Positions 22,401 through 35,800 of a DNA stretch of 64,000 nt are shown here, one piece after another. The notes beneath the pieces are model-generated. The model was given only the letters and a program-made list of their open reading frames with translations. It had not been told where the DNA came from and did no database searches. The stretch spans positions 12,690,501 to 12,754,500 of the forward strand of contig NC_092671.1 in the NCBI RefSeq assembly GCF_964355755.1. Direction: 5' to 3'. The stretch comes from Antedon mediterranea (taxonomy: Eukaryota; Echinodermata; Crinoidea; Comatulida; Antedonidae). A program made the position numbers and the translations under genes. Every line of letters starts with the position of its first letter. Position 1 is the first letter of the stretch.

Positions 22401-23843
22401 TATGAGGCTGTCGATATCATCTATATACAAAAAATGCTACCTTTAAGTAACAAAATTTAATAGCATCAGCTCTTCAGAATAAAATTAACACTGATGATTT
22501 TAGAAAAGGAAAGTAGCAATAAAAGAGAAAGAATTTGTAACAAATGGGTTAAAAAATATACTATAAAAATGTATTTCTTATTTCATTTAAAAAATCATGA
22601 GTCTCCTCTCCTTAATTGCCTAAGTCACGCAGCTGACTTAGGCAGAAACACAAAAAAACGATCTGAGCATTTGCAAATGTATATAAAAGCACTCAGATAA
22701 TGTACAGAGGGCAGTATAAAGATATAAGCAGTGAGTTAGGCAGATCATAAGTCAGCTCTCCTTAATTGCCTAAGTCACACAGCTGACTTAGGCAGAAACA
22801 CAAAAAATAATATAGTATATTGATATAAGCAGTGAGTTATGCAGATCATAAGTCAGCTCTCCTTAATTGCCTAAGTCACACAGCTGACTTAGGCAGAAAC
22901 ACAAAGAATATAGTATATTGATATAAGCAGTGAGTTAGACAGAAAAAAAAATTATGACTTAGACACTTTTGTTATGAGGCTGTCGATATCATCTATATAC
23001 AAAAAAATGCTACCTTTAAGTAACACAATTTAATAGCATCAGCTCTTCAGATTAAAATTAACACTGATGATTTTAGAAAAGGAAAGTAGCAATAAAAGAG
23101 AAAGAATTTGTAACAAATGGGTTAAAAAATATACTATAAAAATGTATTTCTTATTTTATTTAAAAAATCATGAGTCTCCTCTCCTTAATTGCCTAAGTCA
23201 CACAGCTGACTTAGGCAGAAACACAAAAAAAACGATCTGAGCATGTGCAAATGTATATAAAAGCATTCAGATAATGTACAGAGGGCAATATAATGATATA
23301 AGCAGTGAGTTAGGCAGAAAAAAAAATTATGACTTAGACACTTTTGTTATGAGGCTGTCGATATCATCTATTTACAAAAAATGCTATATAGTATATTGAT
23401 ATAAGCAGTGAGTTAGGCAGATCATAAGTCAGCTCTCCTTAATTGCCTAAGTCACACAGCTGACTTAGGCAGATACACAAAAAATATAGTATATTGATAT
23501 AAGCAGTGAGTTAGGCAGATCATAAGTCAGCTCTCCTTAATTGCATAAGTCACACAGCTGACTTAGGCAGAAACACAAAAAATATAGTATATTGATATAA
23601 GCAGTGAGTTAGTCAGAAAAACAAAAACAAAATTATTACTTAGACACCTTTGTTATGAGGCTGTCGATATCATCTATATACAAAAAATGCTACCTTTAAT
23701 TAACAAATTTTAATAGCATCAGCTCTTCAGATTAAAATTAACACTGATGATTTTAGAAAAGGAAAGTAGCAATAAAAGAGAAAGAATTTGTAACAAATGG
23801 GTTAAAAAATATACTATAAAAATGTATTTCTTATTTCATTTGA
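19487..23843. repeat. Higher-order tandem array, unit about 575 bp
   Basis: The marker GATTTTAGAAAAGGAAAGTAG recurs near 19,869, 20,964, 21,336, 21,914, 22,494, 23,068 and 23,746. After removal of the LINE insertion the spacing is about 575-580 bp, and 678 bp for the last. Within each unit are 1-3 subrepeats of about 110 bp containing GCCTAAGTCA, CACAGC, TGACTTAGGC, a perfect 10-base inverted repeat, followed by GATATAAGCAGTGAGTTAGG. No protein is encoded; open frames in it are repeat copies. Confidence 0.85.
20298..20814 (+). mobile_element. 5'-truncated non-LTR retrotransposon (LINE, L2/CR1-like)
   Basis: An open frame from 20,302 to a stop at 20,722-20,724 encodes the C-terminal end of a LINE reverse-transcriptase protein: SLCIRGNSLCRKF, KITLFKSYCISMYC and NNAIKKILRRSRSCSASAMF. 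This pattern is usual after the RT domain in L2/CR1/jockey-type ORF2. A short 3' UTR ends in (TTGAA)n. ATTGATATAA occurs at both ends (20,288-20,297 and 20,815-20,824) and matches the uninterrupted array units, so it is a target-site duplication. The copy is a dead-on-arrival fragment and looks young because its frame is intact. Confidence 0.8.
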
Positions 23844-23851
23844 GTGAGCGC

Positions 23852-24012
23852 CTAAAATTGCCTGAAACGTACTCTTATTTCACCGAAAATAAATTTTGAA
23901 AATTTTCGCATAGAGATACCGGACCGACAGACAGACCGACAGACCGACAGACAGACCGACCGACCGACCGACCGACATAGTGAACTATAGAGTCGCGTCC
24001 ACGCGACTAAAA
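23852..24012 (-). mobile_element. Transposon fragment with GACC repeats and terminal hairpin
   Basis: Read on the minus strand it has a hairpin (AGTCGCG, TGGA, CGCGACT), then GTCGG/GTCTG repeats, then about 58 bases including AGAGTACGTTTCAGGCAATT. That last stretch closely matches a segment inside each 1.4-kb unit of the array at 42.6-54.4 kb. The two families are therefore related or share a captured piece. Confidence 0.6.
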
Positions 24013-26500
24013 ATTCCTGTACTATTTCAGTACAGGGATTTTTTTGAAAAATGCCCAAAATATTGACGTTTTAAAATGCAATTATTATGCGATATGCGCA
24101 TATATTGCTTTGTATCATTTATAGAGCGATAGTAACCAGTTTTGTCGAAAAATAAAAGGGTTAAAATTTGGGCATTTTCTGAAAAAATCCCTGTACTATA
24201 GTACTGGGATTTTTTTGAAAAATTCCCAAAATATCGACTTTTAAAAATGCAATTATTATGCGATAATATGGCTATATATGCGCATATATTGCTTTGTATA
24301 ATTTATAGAGCCATAGTAACCAGTTTTGTCGAAAAATAAAAGGGTTGACATTTTGCTATTTTTTGAAAAAATCCCTGCACTATAGTACAGGGAATTTTTT
24401 TTTTAAATGCTCAAAATATCGACGTTTTAAAATGCATTTATTGTGCGATAATATGGCTATATATGCGCATATATTGCTTTGTATAATTTTTGGAGCCATA
24501 GTAACCAGTTTTGTCGAAAAATAAAAGGGTCGAAATTTTGCTATTTTAGGAAAAATAGTACAAGGATTTTTTCGAAAAATTCCCAAAATATCGACTTTTT
24601 AAAATGCAATTATTATGCGATAATATGGCTATATATGCGCATATATTGCTTTGTATAATTTATAGAGCCATAGTAACCAGTTTTGTCGAAAAATAAAAGG
24701 GTTGAAATTTTGCGATTTTTTGAAAAAATGCCTGTACTATAGTACAGGGAATTTTTTTTTAAAATGCTCAAAATATCGACGTTTTAAAATGCATTTATTG
24801 TGCGATAATATGGCTATAAATGCGCATATATTGCTTTGTATAATTTATGGAGCCATAGTAACCAGTTTTGTCGAAAAATAAAAGGGTCAAAATTTTGCCA
24901 TTTTAGGAAAAATAGTACAAGGATTTTTTTCGAAAAATTCCCAAAATATCGACTTTTTAAAATGCAATTATTATGCGATAATATGGCTATATATGCGCAT
25001 ATATTGCTTTGTATAATTTATAGAGCCATAGTAACCAGTTTTGCCGAAAAATAAAAGGCTCGAAATTTTGCCATTTTTTCGAAAAATTCCCAAAATATCG
25101 GCTTTTTAAAATGCAATTATTATGCGATAATATGGCTATATATGCGCATATATTGCTTTGTATAATTTATAGAGCCATAGTAACCAGTTTTGTCGAAAAA
25201 TAAAAGGCTCGAAATTTTGCCATTTTAGGAAAAAATTCCTGTACTATTATTTAAAAATACCCAAAATATCGACGTTTTAAAATGCATTTATTGTGCGATA
25301 ATATGGCTATATATGCACATATATTGCTTTGTATAATTTATAGAGCCATAGTAACCAGTTTTGTCGAAAAATAAAAGGGTCGAAATTTTGCCATTTTAGG
25401 AAAAAATTCCTGTACTATTATAGTACAAGGATTTTTTCGAAAAATTCTCAAAATATCGACTTTTTAAAATGCAATTATTATGCGATAATATGGCTATATA
25501 TGCGCATATATTGCTTTGTATAATTTATAGAGCCATAGTAACCAGTTTTGTCGAAAAATAAAAGGCTCAAAATTTTGCCATTTTTTCGAAAAATGCCCAA
25601 ATATCGACGTTTTAAAATGCAATGATTATGCGATAATATGGCTATATATGCGCATATATTGCTTTGTATCATTTATAGAGCGATAGTAACCAGTTTTGTC
25701 GAAAAAATAAAAGGCTCAAAATTTTGCCATTTTTTGAAAAAATCCCTGTATAGTACAAGGATTTTTTCAAAAAATTCTCAAAATATCGACTTTTCAAAAT
25801 GCAATTATTATGCGATAATATGGCTATATATGCGCATATATTGCTTTGTATCATTTATAGAGCGATAGTAACCAGTTTTGTCGAAAAATAAAAGGCTCGA
25901 AATTTTGCCATTTTAGGAAAAAAGTCCTGTACTTTAGTACAGGGATTTTTTAGAAAAATTCCCAAAATATCGACGTTTTAAAATGCATTTATTATGCGAT
26001 AATATGGCTATATATGCGCATATATTGCTGTGTATCCTTTATAGAGCCATAGTAACCAGTTTTGTCGAAAAATAAAAGGCTCGAAATTTTGCCCTTTTTT
26101 GAAAAAAGCCCTGTACTATAGTACAGGGATTTTTTAGAAAGATTCCCAAAATATCGACTTTTTAAAATGCAATTATTATGCGATAATATGGCTATATATG
26201 CGCATATATTGCTTTGTATCATTTATAGAGCCATAGTAACCAGTTTTGTCGAAAAATAAAAGGCTCGAAAAAGTTTTTAAAATTCAATTATTATGCGATA
26301 ATATTGCTGTACATGATCATATATTGTTATAATTATATTATAGTACCATAGAAATCAGATATGTTGAAAAATAAAAGGGTTGAAAATTATCAAGTTTTTT
26401 AAATCCAATTATTATGCGATAATATTGCTGTATATGATCATATATTGCCTTATAATCATCTTAGGCCTATAGTACCATAGAAACCAGTCATGTCAAAAAA
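24013..26500. repeat. Palindromic satellite, right block
   Basis: About 13 tandem units spaced roughly 145-190 bp, same family as 18,750-19,291. Anchors (the TATATGCGCATATA palindrome) lie near 24,094, 24,268, 24,459, 24,630, 24,810, 24,985, 25,136, 25,308, 25,494, 25,645, 25,824, 26,005 and 26,192. Units at about 26,290-26,500 are degenerate and form the edge of the array. Many units also carry the second palindrome with half-sites CCTGTACTA and TAGTACAGG. Confidence 0.85.
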
Positions 26501-26740
26501 GTTAATATTTTGGCCATTTTTGAGAAAAATTGACAAATTTCGAGCAATTTATTTTTTAAGATATATAATAAATTTGTCAACATCAATTGGTCATGATACC
26601 ATAAAATAATAACGTGTACATATATTAGCGCATACTAAATGAATTTTGAACAGTGCCTATTTTTATCATGTTTTGAACAAATCCCTGTAAACACAAATGG
26701 TCATCTACACAATTTTACAGATATATATATATGTTTATAT

Positions 26741-26746
26741 TTTAAT
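26741..26746 (-). terminator. Candidate polyadenylation signal ATTAAA of the EAR gene
   Basis: On the minus strand ATTAAA lies about 75 bases past the stop codon. It is the common variant hexamer. Other A-rich candidates occur further on, so the choice is uncertain. Confidence 0.35.
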
Positions 26747-26820
26747 TTCAGTAAATATATAAATATGTAACATAAATTACCATAATGTATTACTACATTG
26801 CGATTTCATACAAGAACACT

Positions 26821-26852
26821 TCAGGCTTCAATGATAGTGTCTTCTTTCAAAC
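26821..26852 (-). CDS. Terminal exon of the EAR gene
   Basis: The acceptor after TTTTGTTTAG joins in phase 1 and adds GLKEDTIIEA and TGA at 26823-26821. It completes the frame exactly. The protein ends soon after the last propeller blade, with no membrane anchor visible. Confidence 0.7.
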
Positions 26853-29800
26853 CTAAACAAAAATGACATTTGTTTTTATATAAACATATACAGTAACTAG
26901 AAAGCCACCTCCGCCTACTCTAAAATTTTCCTACATAAGATTTTTTCGGGAAAAAAATATATATAATATATTTGTGTGTGTCTTAATGCTGTTTGTGATT
27001 TAGGCTAATTTCACTACAAGCATGTATATGCGGGTTTGGTGTAATGGTTATGTAACAAGCCTTTCAATTAACAATAGCTTCAGTTGACTAACAATAGAAC
27101 AGCAACGCGAAAATCAAACAAGTGAATTTGAAAAGAAAAATAGGTTTTTTAAACTACTGGCATCAAAAAACCTGTACATTAAATCAAATTATTATACTCT
27201 TGGACAAGTAGTTCTCGAGAAAATGCAATTTCAGTTTACTTGTTACTTTAAGACTGCTCGCCGGCTTTTGGAAAATTCTGTCCTATCTTTTAACACTAGC
27301 AGGTCTGAAAAAAGTATACTAAAAAGTGGTCCAGAATTTGGACCATGGTCCCAAATGGTCCCAAAATTTAATGGAATGGTCATTGACCACATATCTATCT
27401 GTTTATTCATTTTGGTAAAGATCTTGTAATTACTTTTTGAGTAATAATAATTACAGAAATGTTATACGTGCATTCAAGCATTGTAAGACACTACTTACCA
27501 TTAATAATTCCTTTCAGAATACGTGTATCACCAACTTGATCAGCAATTTCACTCACAAAAAAACGAGCCACACCCATTAGCAAGCTCCCGTCATACATAA
27601 ACACATTGACGCTGTTAACGTCACTATATGGAATGTTCAGATACATCTCGAATCCACTGATACCACACCATTTATAAACGTGTATTTCATCGAACTGGCT
27701 AAGAACGACAAGATATGGAGTGCCTGCAAATATACAAACAACAAAAAACTAGTCTAAAATGTCCTATAGCATATTAATAGTTTTTCCCCTTTTGGGTGTT
27801 CCCACATTTATTTATTACACGGCAGTAGAATTAATTAAAATAATAGTCAATTCACCGTCTACACTGAAGCTATCTAGTCCAATAACGCCTTGCCCCTCGA
27901 ACTCGGTTATTTCCGCCCATTGCTCGTCCTCAAAACATACTGTTACGACAGGCATATAGTAATCTGTAGCATCATAATTGTTTCTTTCAGATGCGGACAC
28001 TACGCAAGGCTGACCATTTACCTTTATGCTAACGACATCTACTATGTATTCACCAGAAATCTGATGCTGTAGCTACAAAAACAAAACAAAATCTCAATTA
28101 AAATAAAACAAATCAAAATATGAAGTATGAGCACTTCCTTAACTCGATACATCTAAAAAGGATTGGAAACTTTTCCCAAGTTATTTTAAGCCTGTTTTCC
28201 TGTCGACGTTATTCAACGCTATCGTTAAAAAAAAATCGGCGATCTTCTACGTAAACATTGAAATGAATGATTTACAGGAAAAGGTATCGTTATCATTTCA
28301 ACTTGATCGTTTTCAAACGATCGTCATTGAACTGTTAACGATCAACGCCGATAGTGTCGAAAACGTCGACAGGAAAACAGGCTTAAAAGAGAAGAGGAGA
28401 CCAGTTGAAAAACATCGGTGAATTGCAGAAAACCATGAAAGAGTAAAATAACAATTACAATAGGGAGTTTTCGCAATCTTACGAATACGATAACGGATAC
28501 GTCCAGCACACGTATTCGTTTTTCGTAAGCCAGTAAAAATCTGTTTCGCATATGCAACGAAATATTGAGGGCGCCGTCCAAAATATGACTGCGGTAAATT
28601 TGAGCGAAGCGCAGGTACGTGTTGCTTGGCTGCCTAGGCCTAGCGTAACATCAAAGCGAGTAAGGATTTTAAAAACTGCTATTTATCAAAATTGACCTGG
28701 CATTTTAGTAAATTACTTTAGTAAATTACTTTCAATAAAAGTATAATTACATTATAATCATGAATCATTTCTGATTCAAATGCAAAATGTGCATGCAAAA
28801 TAGATCAAAAACTATATTCGTTTTGTAGTTACGAATATGACTGGTGATATTCGTCAACACGAATACGCTTTACGAATAGGAAATGGGGATCAGCTCAAAA
28901 GTTTCACAAATGTGTGACGTATCCGTTTTCGTTATTTCGTTGCGAAACCTCCCTATTGTTTGCATTTTTTGGTAAAACGTATACATAGGGCTTAATTGCG
29001 TAAAATAAAAAAAATAATTTAATAAATGAAATTAATGCAGATCTATATAAACAAAATATATAATTACCTCAAAATTATTTCCGGACCATTGATAAATATC
29101 AGTTGTTGTAAGACCAGTTTCCAACTCAGAATCGTAATAATTGGCAAACACTAACCAAGGATCATAATCATCATGCTCAATAAAGAGAACAGTGACGGCG
29201 CCTTGCGTTACAAATGACTGTTTTAAAACGAATGATTTATCCCTTCCTCTATATAGATATAATCCTGAATTTACAACACTTGATCCTGTTTCAAAATTAA
29301 AAAAAATATTATGCAAAATTAATGAATTTTTAATTAATAAAAGGGCTTGCAGAATAATATTGTGTAATGACTACATTATGACCAAGCACCCAATGATCTT
29401 TCTTTAGACACTTTATCTGATAGAAGGCGTAATCTATGCTATAAGTTTGCTCTGAATTGTTCAAAAAGTATTCATTTTGGAAAATGGTTTCCAGTGAAGA
29501 ATGTAAGTAACATGAAACTAAGACGTTTAAAGTATCAACAACCCAAATGCAGAGTTGAATTAAAGATATAGAAAAAGTGCAATACCATACCTTATCTCGC
29601 TTCTAAATGAATAATCATTATATATCACGCAGTAGGCCTACAGCTATGTGATTCTTTTATTAATTTTTTTTAAATTTTACTATTTTAAGCTAAACCTTTT
29701 GAATGTTCCTGTATAGTATTTCTTGTGTAAAATGCATCCTTTTTTTATATATAATTATCATTGGTTTTATACTTTTATACAAATTTTAATATTGAGAAAA

Positions 29801-32800
29801 TGTAAATATCTTTGTAATTCAGCTAAGGCTGCGATGATGATAGTGAAATAAGTGAAATGAAATGAAAAAAATTAAAACGGTAAATGTGAAATTTATTCCT
29901 AGGCCTATACACTACATTACCTGTAACTGTGTCTTTCGAGTTTGCAATTGCCAAATATAACCTTCTATTTATGTTGATCATATCGCTGTCAATTGGAGTT
30001 TCCGATGATATTTCAGCTAATATGAGATCCTCTTCAATCAGTATTACACGTGTAACATTATTGTAATCGACTCCTTCTGTGCAATATCCAGATTGGATAC
30101 TTCCAGTCAACACTAAGAAGGTACTCATTTTATCGAGTCTTTTAAATGTAAAGGAAAATAACTTTGCAGTTGAAGATGGAATTAAGCCTTCAGTTACCTG
30201 TTACAAAGATGAATAATTTGTACAGTATCATAGGCAGATTATATGATACAACGCCATATATCTATCGCATTTAATATAAAATATGTACCATGTGATCAAT
30301 ATTTTTTATTAGTACACTGTTTACAGAATGTGCGTATGATACTGGACACTACTAGACAGCTATATTTGAAGATACAGTAGGCCTACAGAAAATCGGGTAT
30401 AAATTACTAAACATTAACGCGAAGTTGAATAAGTACTTGGTTAGAAGGCACTCGTTTATGTTTTACAATCAATGAACAATATATCAAGTGCTTTTATTGT
30501 TATTTCCAACCAGATGGCAAGACTTCGGTTACTTGTGTTTCATTTTTTTAAAAGATAATGAAACACAAGTAAAATACTGTTTTAATTACTAATTAATGTA
30601 GACACAGTATACAGTTTCATATTATAATAAGACCTATCCAATCATTCTAATACCAGTCTGTTAGGCATACTAATTTCTAGTATTGTGTGCATATAGTAAG
30701 AAATGAAGATTATTACCAAAAAGCACGTGTCTTGGTCGTCATCGTACATGTATAGAGCAGATTGTATACATTGTTGAGAATATTGGTTTTCGGTAACGCT
30801 TATCAACAGCGTGTCTTCATACGTCACTGCATAGATTGTAGCAACATCGGTTCGGTTGATAGTCTGGTAGTTCTCAAAGTAGCCGAATCTGACTGCTTGT
30901 GCTTGAATAATAAATTAAGCAATATTTATTCGGGTGGTTCCTTTACAAGGACCATATAGGTTTTGAGAAAATGTGTGGTGTGTATATATAATCGTTTCGT
31001 TCCGTATCTTTATTCGACCAGTGTAAATAAAATCAACAAACCATAACATACAATACAACATATTATTAAAATGCTACCCAGATAATAATGTGACAAATAT
31101 AATATATAACATAACAGATCATCAAATAGTAATTAAACTCACTTTCATCATATGCTTCTTCGAGTAAATGTATTTGGAGACACTGAGTACGTAATGAAGA
31201 ATTTACTTGTATCAGGTCACTTTCAATCCTCTCCATGTTGCTGCCAAAATTGCTCAACATCTCAGACAGATCAACACCAAGTACATAACCCGTAACTGTA
31301 ATATTTCCCGTAAAGGTAAGACCTGAGCTTGTAAAGTACTGTAAACAAATACATATACTAGTTTATCAACGTATTTATTATTATTGTGTTGGATTTAGAG
31401 CTAACGAATAAATGAAGTTTAATGAGTAAATTCTGAGATTTACTTAAGACTTTCTGTGTCGTACCGTATAGCCTGAAATGTTAGTTGGTACATCCTCACG
31501 TACAGCATGTGCAGCGTAGTACACTGGGTTTAAGTAGCTAATGTTTCCGTAGTAGTCCGTATACATATCACCAAGAACATCCACATCAAGCGAAAAGTTT
31601 TTATACCCTCTGACATCTTGGTCACCGTATGTTAGAACTACATCAGTAGACAGGTTAAATGTATTCACCAGACCGTGTACAATCACATCATCTAAAACAA
31701 AAGGAACAACTTATTTTAAACACAAGGCGGCCTACACTGGCAACAACATTTGCAAATTAACTATCCCACTCAAATTATAAAAATTGAGAAAAAGCTGAGA
31801 GCTTGGACATATACTCACCAAATGCTGTGACATTACCGATTGACCACGTTCCTGTTATGGTTTGTGGCGTTGATAACGTCACCCGGTTTGCTACGGTTGA
31901 GTCAAATAGTACAGTATCCACATAATTCGTAACAGTTGTATCGTCGAGAAATGTAACACTTGTAAATGTGTTGAGCGAACCCGTTAACGTTTGCGTAACG
32001 TTCTGAATCACAAAATCGTTTGGCATGGAAAGGTGGTTTATTAAGCCTGAAATGGCGAAAAGCAACAGTTTTTATACAACTAATATTATAATTAAATAAT
32101 ACATTATCTTATCTCATACAACACCTCCATCAACCATCATTCAAGAATTTAAACATTTTACCTGTAACAAAGAGGTCACCGTAAACTATAATATCATGTC
32201 CAAAGATGACGCGTCCGTCAATTAATGCATTTTCAGATTGGAGTAGGAGTAGATCTAAAATCATTTTTAATGTCAAGTTTTCATAGACTATATTTCCTTC
32301 AAAATCACCTTCGATCCATAAATTATCAATTTCAACGTCTCCAGTTACACTTTTATTGCCAGTTATAGTCTAAAAATATATATAAATAGATTGTTATACA
32401 AAATGTCATATCAAGCCATATTCAGACTGCGCGAAAGGTAGGATCTGTAGCTTAAATTTGCAGTTTGCTTTCTTAGTTTTTTTAGTTACTTCACTTTAAA
32501 TTGGTAGTGAATTCTCAGGCTTATACTTGATACCAAAACAAAAAGAAAGCATTACGGTTGATTCTGAATATAAAACAGCATCATCAATTATGAAAGAAAT
32601 GTTTTCTCCGTTGACATGATCATTGAACCAAACGTCATCTTCAATATAAACGAATCCTTCGAATGTAACAGATCCTTCGATGATCACATTTTCGTTGCTC
32701 AATGCGTTGTTGAATAAATCTATAAATATTGAATAGTCTGACACATCACATAGTATAGATTTTGTTATACAGTATTAATACTTAAGTGTGTTGCCGCAGT

Positions 32801-35800
32801 AAAGTAAAATATTATAATATACGGTATGTTGATGAAATAACATTGTTCTTCTAACCTGATAGATCTGTTCCATTAACAATTCCATTCGAAACAAGATCAC
32901 CGTCGACATTCAAATCATAAAACTGTTTTATACCATCGATAACAATCAAAGAACCGGACACACGAACGGCCCACTCATCATACTAAATCAAAAATGCAAA
33001 TTAGAGTAAAAGTCAATTCATACCGTATGGTACTGTAAAACTCTTTCCACGAATATGGCGTTCCATACCAATTTAATATTATTCAATGTGATTGAATTAT
33101 ATGATTTTGCCGCAATATTACCGTACCATCATACCTCAGTGATATTGAATGCACCTATTAAACCTTTTATCACTAAATCACCATCTATCATGATGTTAGA
33201 AAATGTCATAGGAACTGGAATATTATAATCATGGTCGATTAAGATAACATTAGATATGTCAACTCCATCAACGAGAATACCATCTCCTAATGAAATAGCA
33301 CCTGTAAAAAATGAAAAATTAACTAGTGCATTATAATTATCCAAACTGTATTAACTAGCATCTATCACCTACGGAGGATATTACATACATAAATGAAGCG
33401 GGAAATTTAAATGAAGTACGGTACACGCTATCATAAACAGAAATGTTTACTGGAAGGCTCGAAATTGCCAAGCACGGGTAGGTATTGTAGGTCCAAGATA
33501 GGCCTACCACTTTTAACATTACTGAGCAAACCATTAATTGTATATGTACCTTTCATTACACAATGTTCTGGATGTAGATTACTCACCTGCGGAAACATTC
33601 ATAAGGAATACCTTACTACTATTAATATATTGGTCTTTGTACTTGGATAAGTGATTGGTATAAAGTTCATGAATGTATATATTATCTATCGTTCCATCTA
33701 CATACAGATCACCATCTATCGTAACATCACTATAAATTGTACATACAAATATTTAGTTATAACAAATCGTCTGTCCACATTCTTAATGAATGAAATAGGT
33801 AAGAATCATTGAATTTAAGGTATTGCGGTCTTAGATCATATAATAATGTATAGATGAATTAATCGGCGTATACTGGCAATAAAGGTATAAACCTTTCCTT
33901 TCATACCTCAAGAATGTCTTCCTTCCTCTAATTTCTTCATCTGTATTGGTATAAACTAATATTTGAGAAAATTCGTATAAATTTATCCGGTTGACTTCGC
34001 TCAATACCGAAATATTTCCGTAAAAATAGGCATCAGACTCAAATCTCAAATAGGCTGTAAAAATAATCAAGATAGGGCTACTTATGACTTAATAAAAACA
34101 AATTACAAACATCGGTGGGTTTTGAAATTCACAAACATGCACATAAAAAAACATACCGGTACTGCACACTTACTGATTTGTATTACAGATATTTCCTACA
34201 AGAAATGCATGCATTTTTTATAATTTCAAATTACCATCAAATGACTCGTCGACCGACAACTGAATTGCGTTTAGATACAAATTGTCTACATCCACATAAT
34301 TAATAGTGCCTTCGACCAGTACACAAGCATCAACTGAATAAGATAAATCAAGTAAAAGTAATCAATAAAACTACAACATCCATCAACATTATTAGGCTGT
34401 TGGGGTCTCCCGATGTGGTGACAGATACCATGGCTAAACCAAATTTCAATAAAATGAAATTCTCATTAATGGGTAATACCTGAAACATTCTGTGTAAACT
34501 CTTTGGTACCCTCGACGGTAATATTAGAATCTATACGGACAGCTTCCTCGTCCAGTTCTGTGATGTTCACTCCACTGACAAAACCATCAACGGTCACATT
34601 GTTGGTTGATAAATTCCCTCGAAATGTTGCATTATCCGTAATAATAATGTCCCCTGTAAAAGAGAAAGTAACGCGATAGCTTGAGTCGTCAACAGATATT
34701 TATATTGTTACAATATTGCCAGTAGATGGCTATTCAGAATGATTTTGAAATGTACCATGCTTATATACTTATACTACTTATGGAATACTAACCATATATG
34801 ACTTGATCACCGTTCAACGTTACAAAATCTTCAGAAATGTCGAACTGGTTGACCGTTTCACTAACATGGATGTTTTTGTAAACTGTTACGTTTCCTATAA
34901 TCTCTAAATTGCCTACTAATGTTTGATTACAGTTTACCTTTAAAGCCTATAAAAAAAACAAAGTACAAACGGATTTCAGTTGAGAGCTATACGTGTCGAG
35001 TCACATGCGCATGATCTAAAACATACTTGTTTACTCGAAAGCTGTGCAATTCGAGTGACGCGTCGTGAAAAAGACTTTCTTTAACGAAAAAAAGAATTGA
35101 ATTTGCTATCAGTACATACTTTGTCGTAAAATTCCGACACATCAACATAATCGACGGTCATGCCTTCTTCAAGAAACAAACTTCCATTTATGTGCAAGGA
35201 ATGATTAAAAATCAGAAACCCTGAAACAAAAATACAATACATTTTAGTTTTACATGGATCTAATTTTGATAAATTAATATGCAAGTGAATACATACGCAA
35301 TTGAAAACGAGGAGACCGTGTATAGGTTTACGGGCTAGTCTTATGAAGCATTTTAGTGAAGAACGCATTATCCTACCTGTGACGTCTTGAGGGGAATTAA
35401 GTGTTACAAAGTCTTCTATTCGTTGGCCATCAAAAGTGCCCACAAGACTGATACCGCCATCCATGGATATGACACCGTCTAAGATGACATCAGACGTAAA
35501 GGTTATGTTGTCCGAGACGCGAAGTGCTTCCTGATCTAGCGTGGTGATATTTATTTCGTTGATAAGTCCATCGACTATGAGAGATCTTCGAACTGCGGAA
35601 AAGTATGAAACAATAAGGATAAAAATACCGTTCGAATATAACTTTAATAGCATATTCAACAAATATGTTTTTTTTTTCATTTTTATTATATCACTGCCAG
35701 ACCTACAGCTGAAAAATAACGGCAGTTATGGTATGTGGTTAATTCATTTATTTAATTATTCAACCTGGTAAGTTTAGTTGGTTTCATAGCCACAGTTATT

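Noticed and set aside
20964-22700. Open frames of 68 codons with NKWVKKYTIKMYFLF
   Set aside because: Copies of the 575-bp unit; truncated or absent in other units and without any protein similarity.
24013-26290. CRISPR-like array of regularly spaced repeats
   Set aside because: The repeats make up the whole unit, there are no unique spacers, and the DNA is eukaryotic.
27821-27855. Extension of EAR exon 31 to a GTGTAA donor
   Set aside because: It would break the frame into exon 32. The donor at GGTGAA before 27,856 restores both frame and the Asp-Gly of the EAR pattern.
28342-28581. 79-codon minus-strand frame between EAR exons
   Set aside because: It runs across the ends of two MITEs and does not fit the splice pattern.
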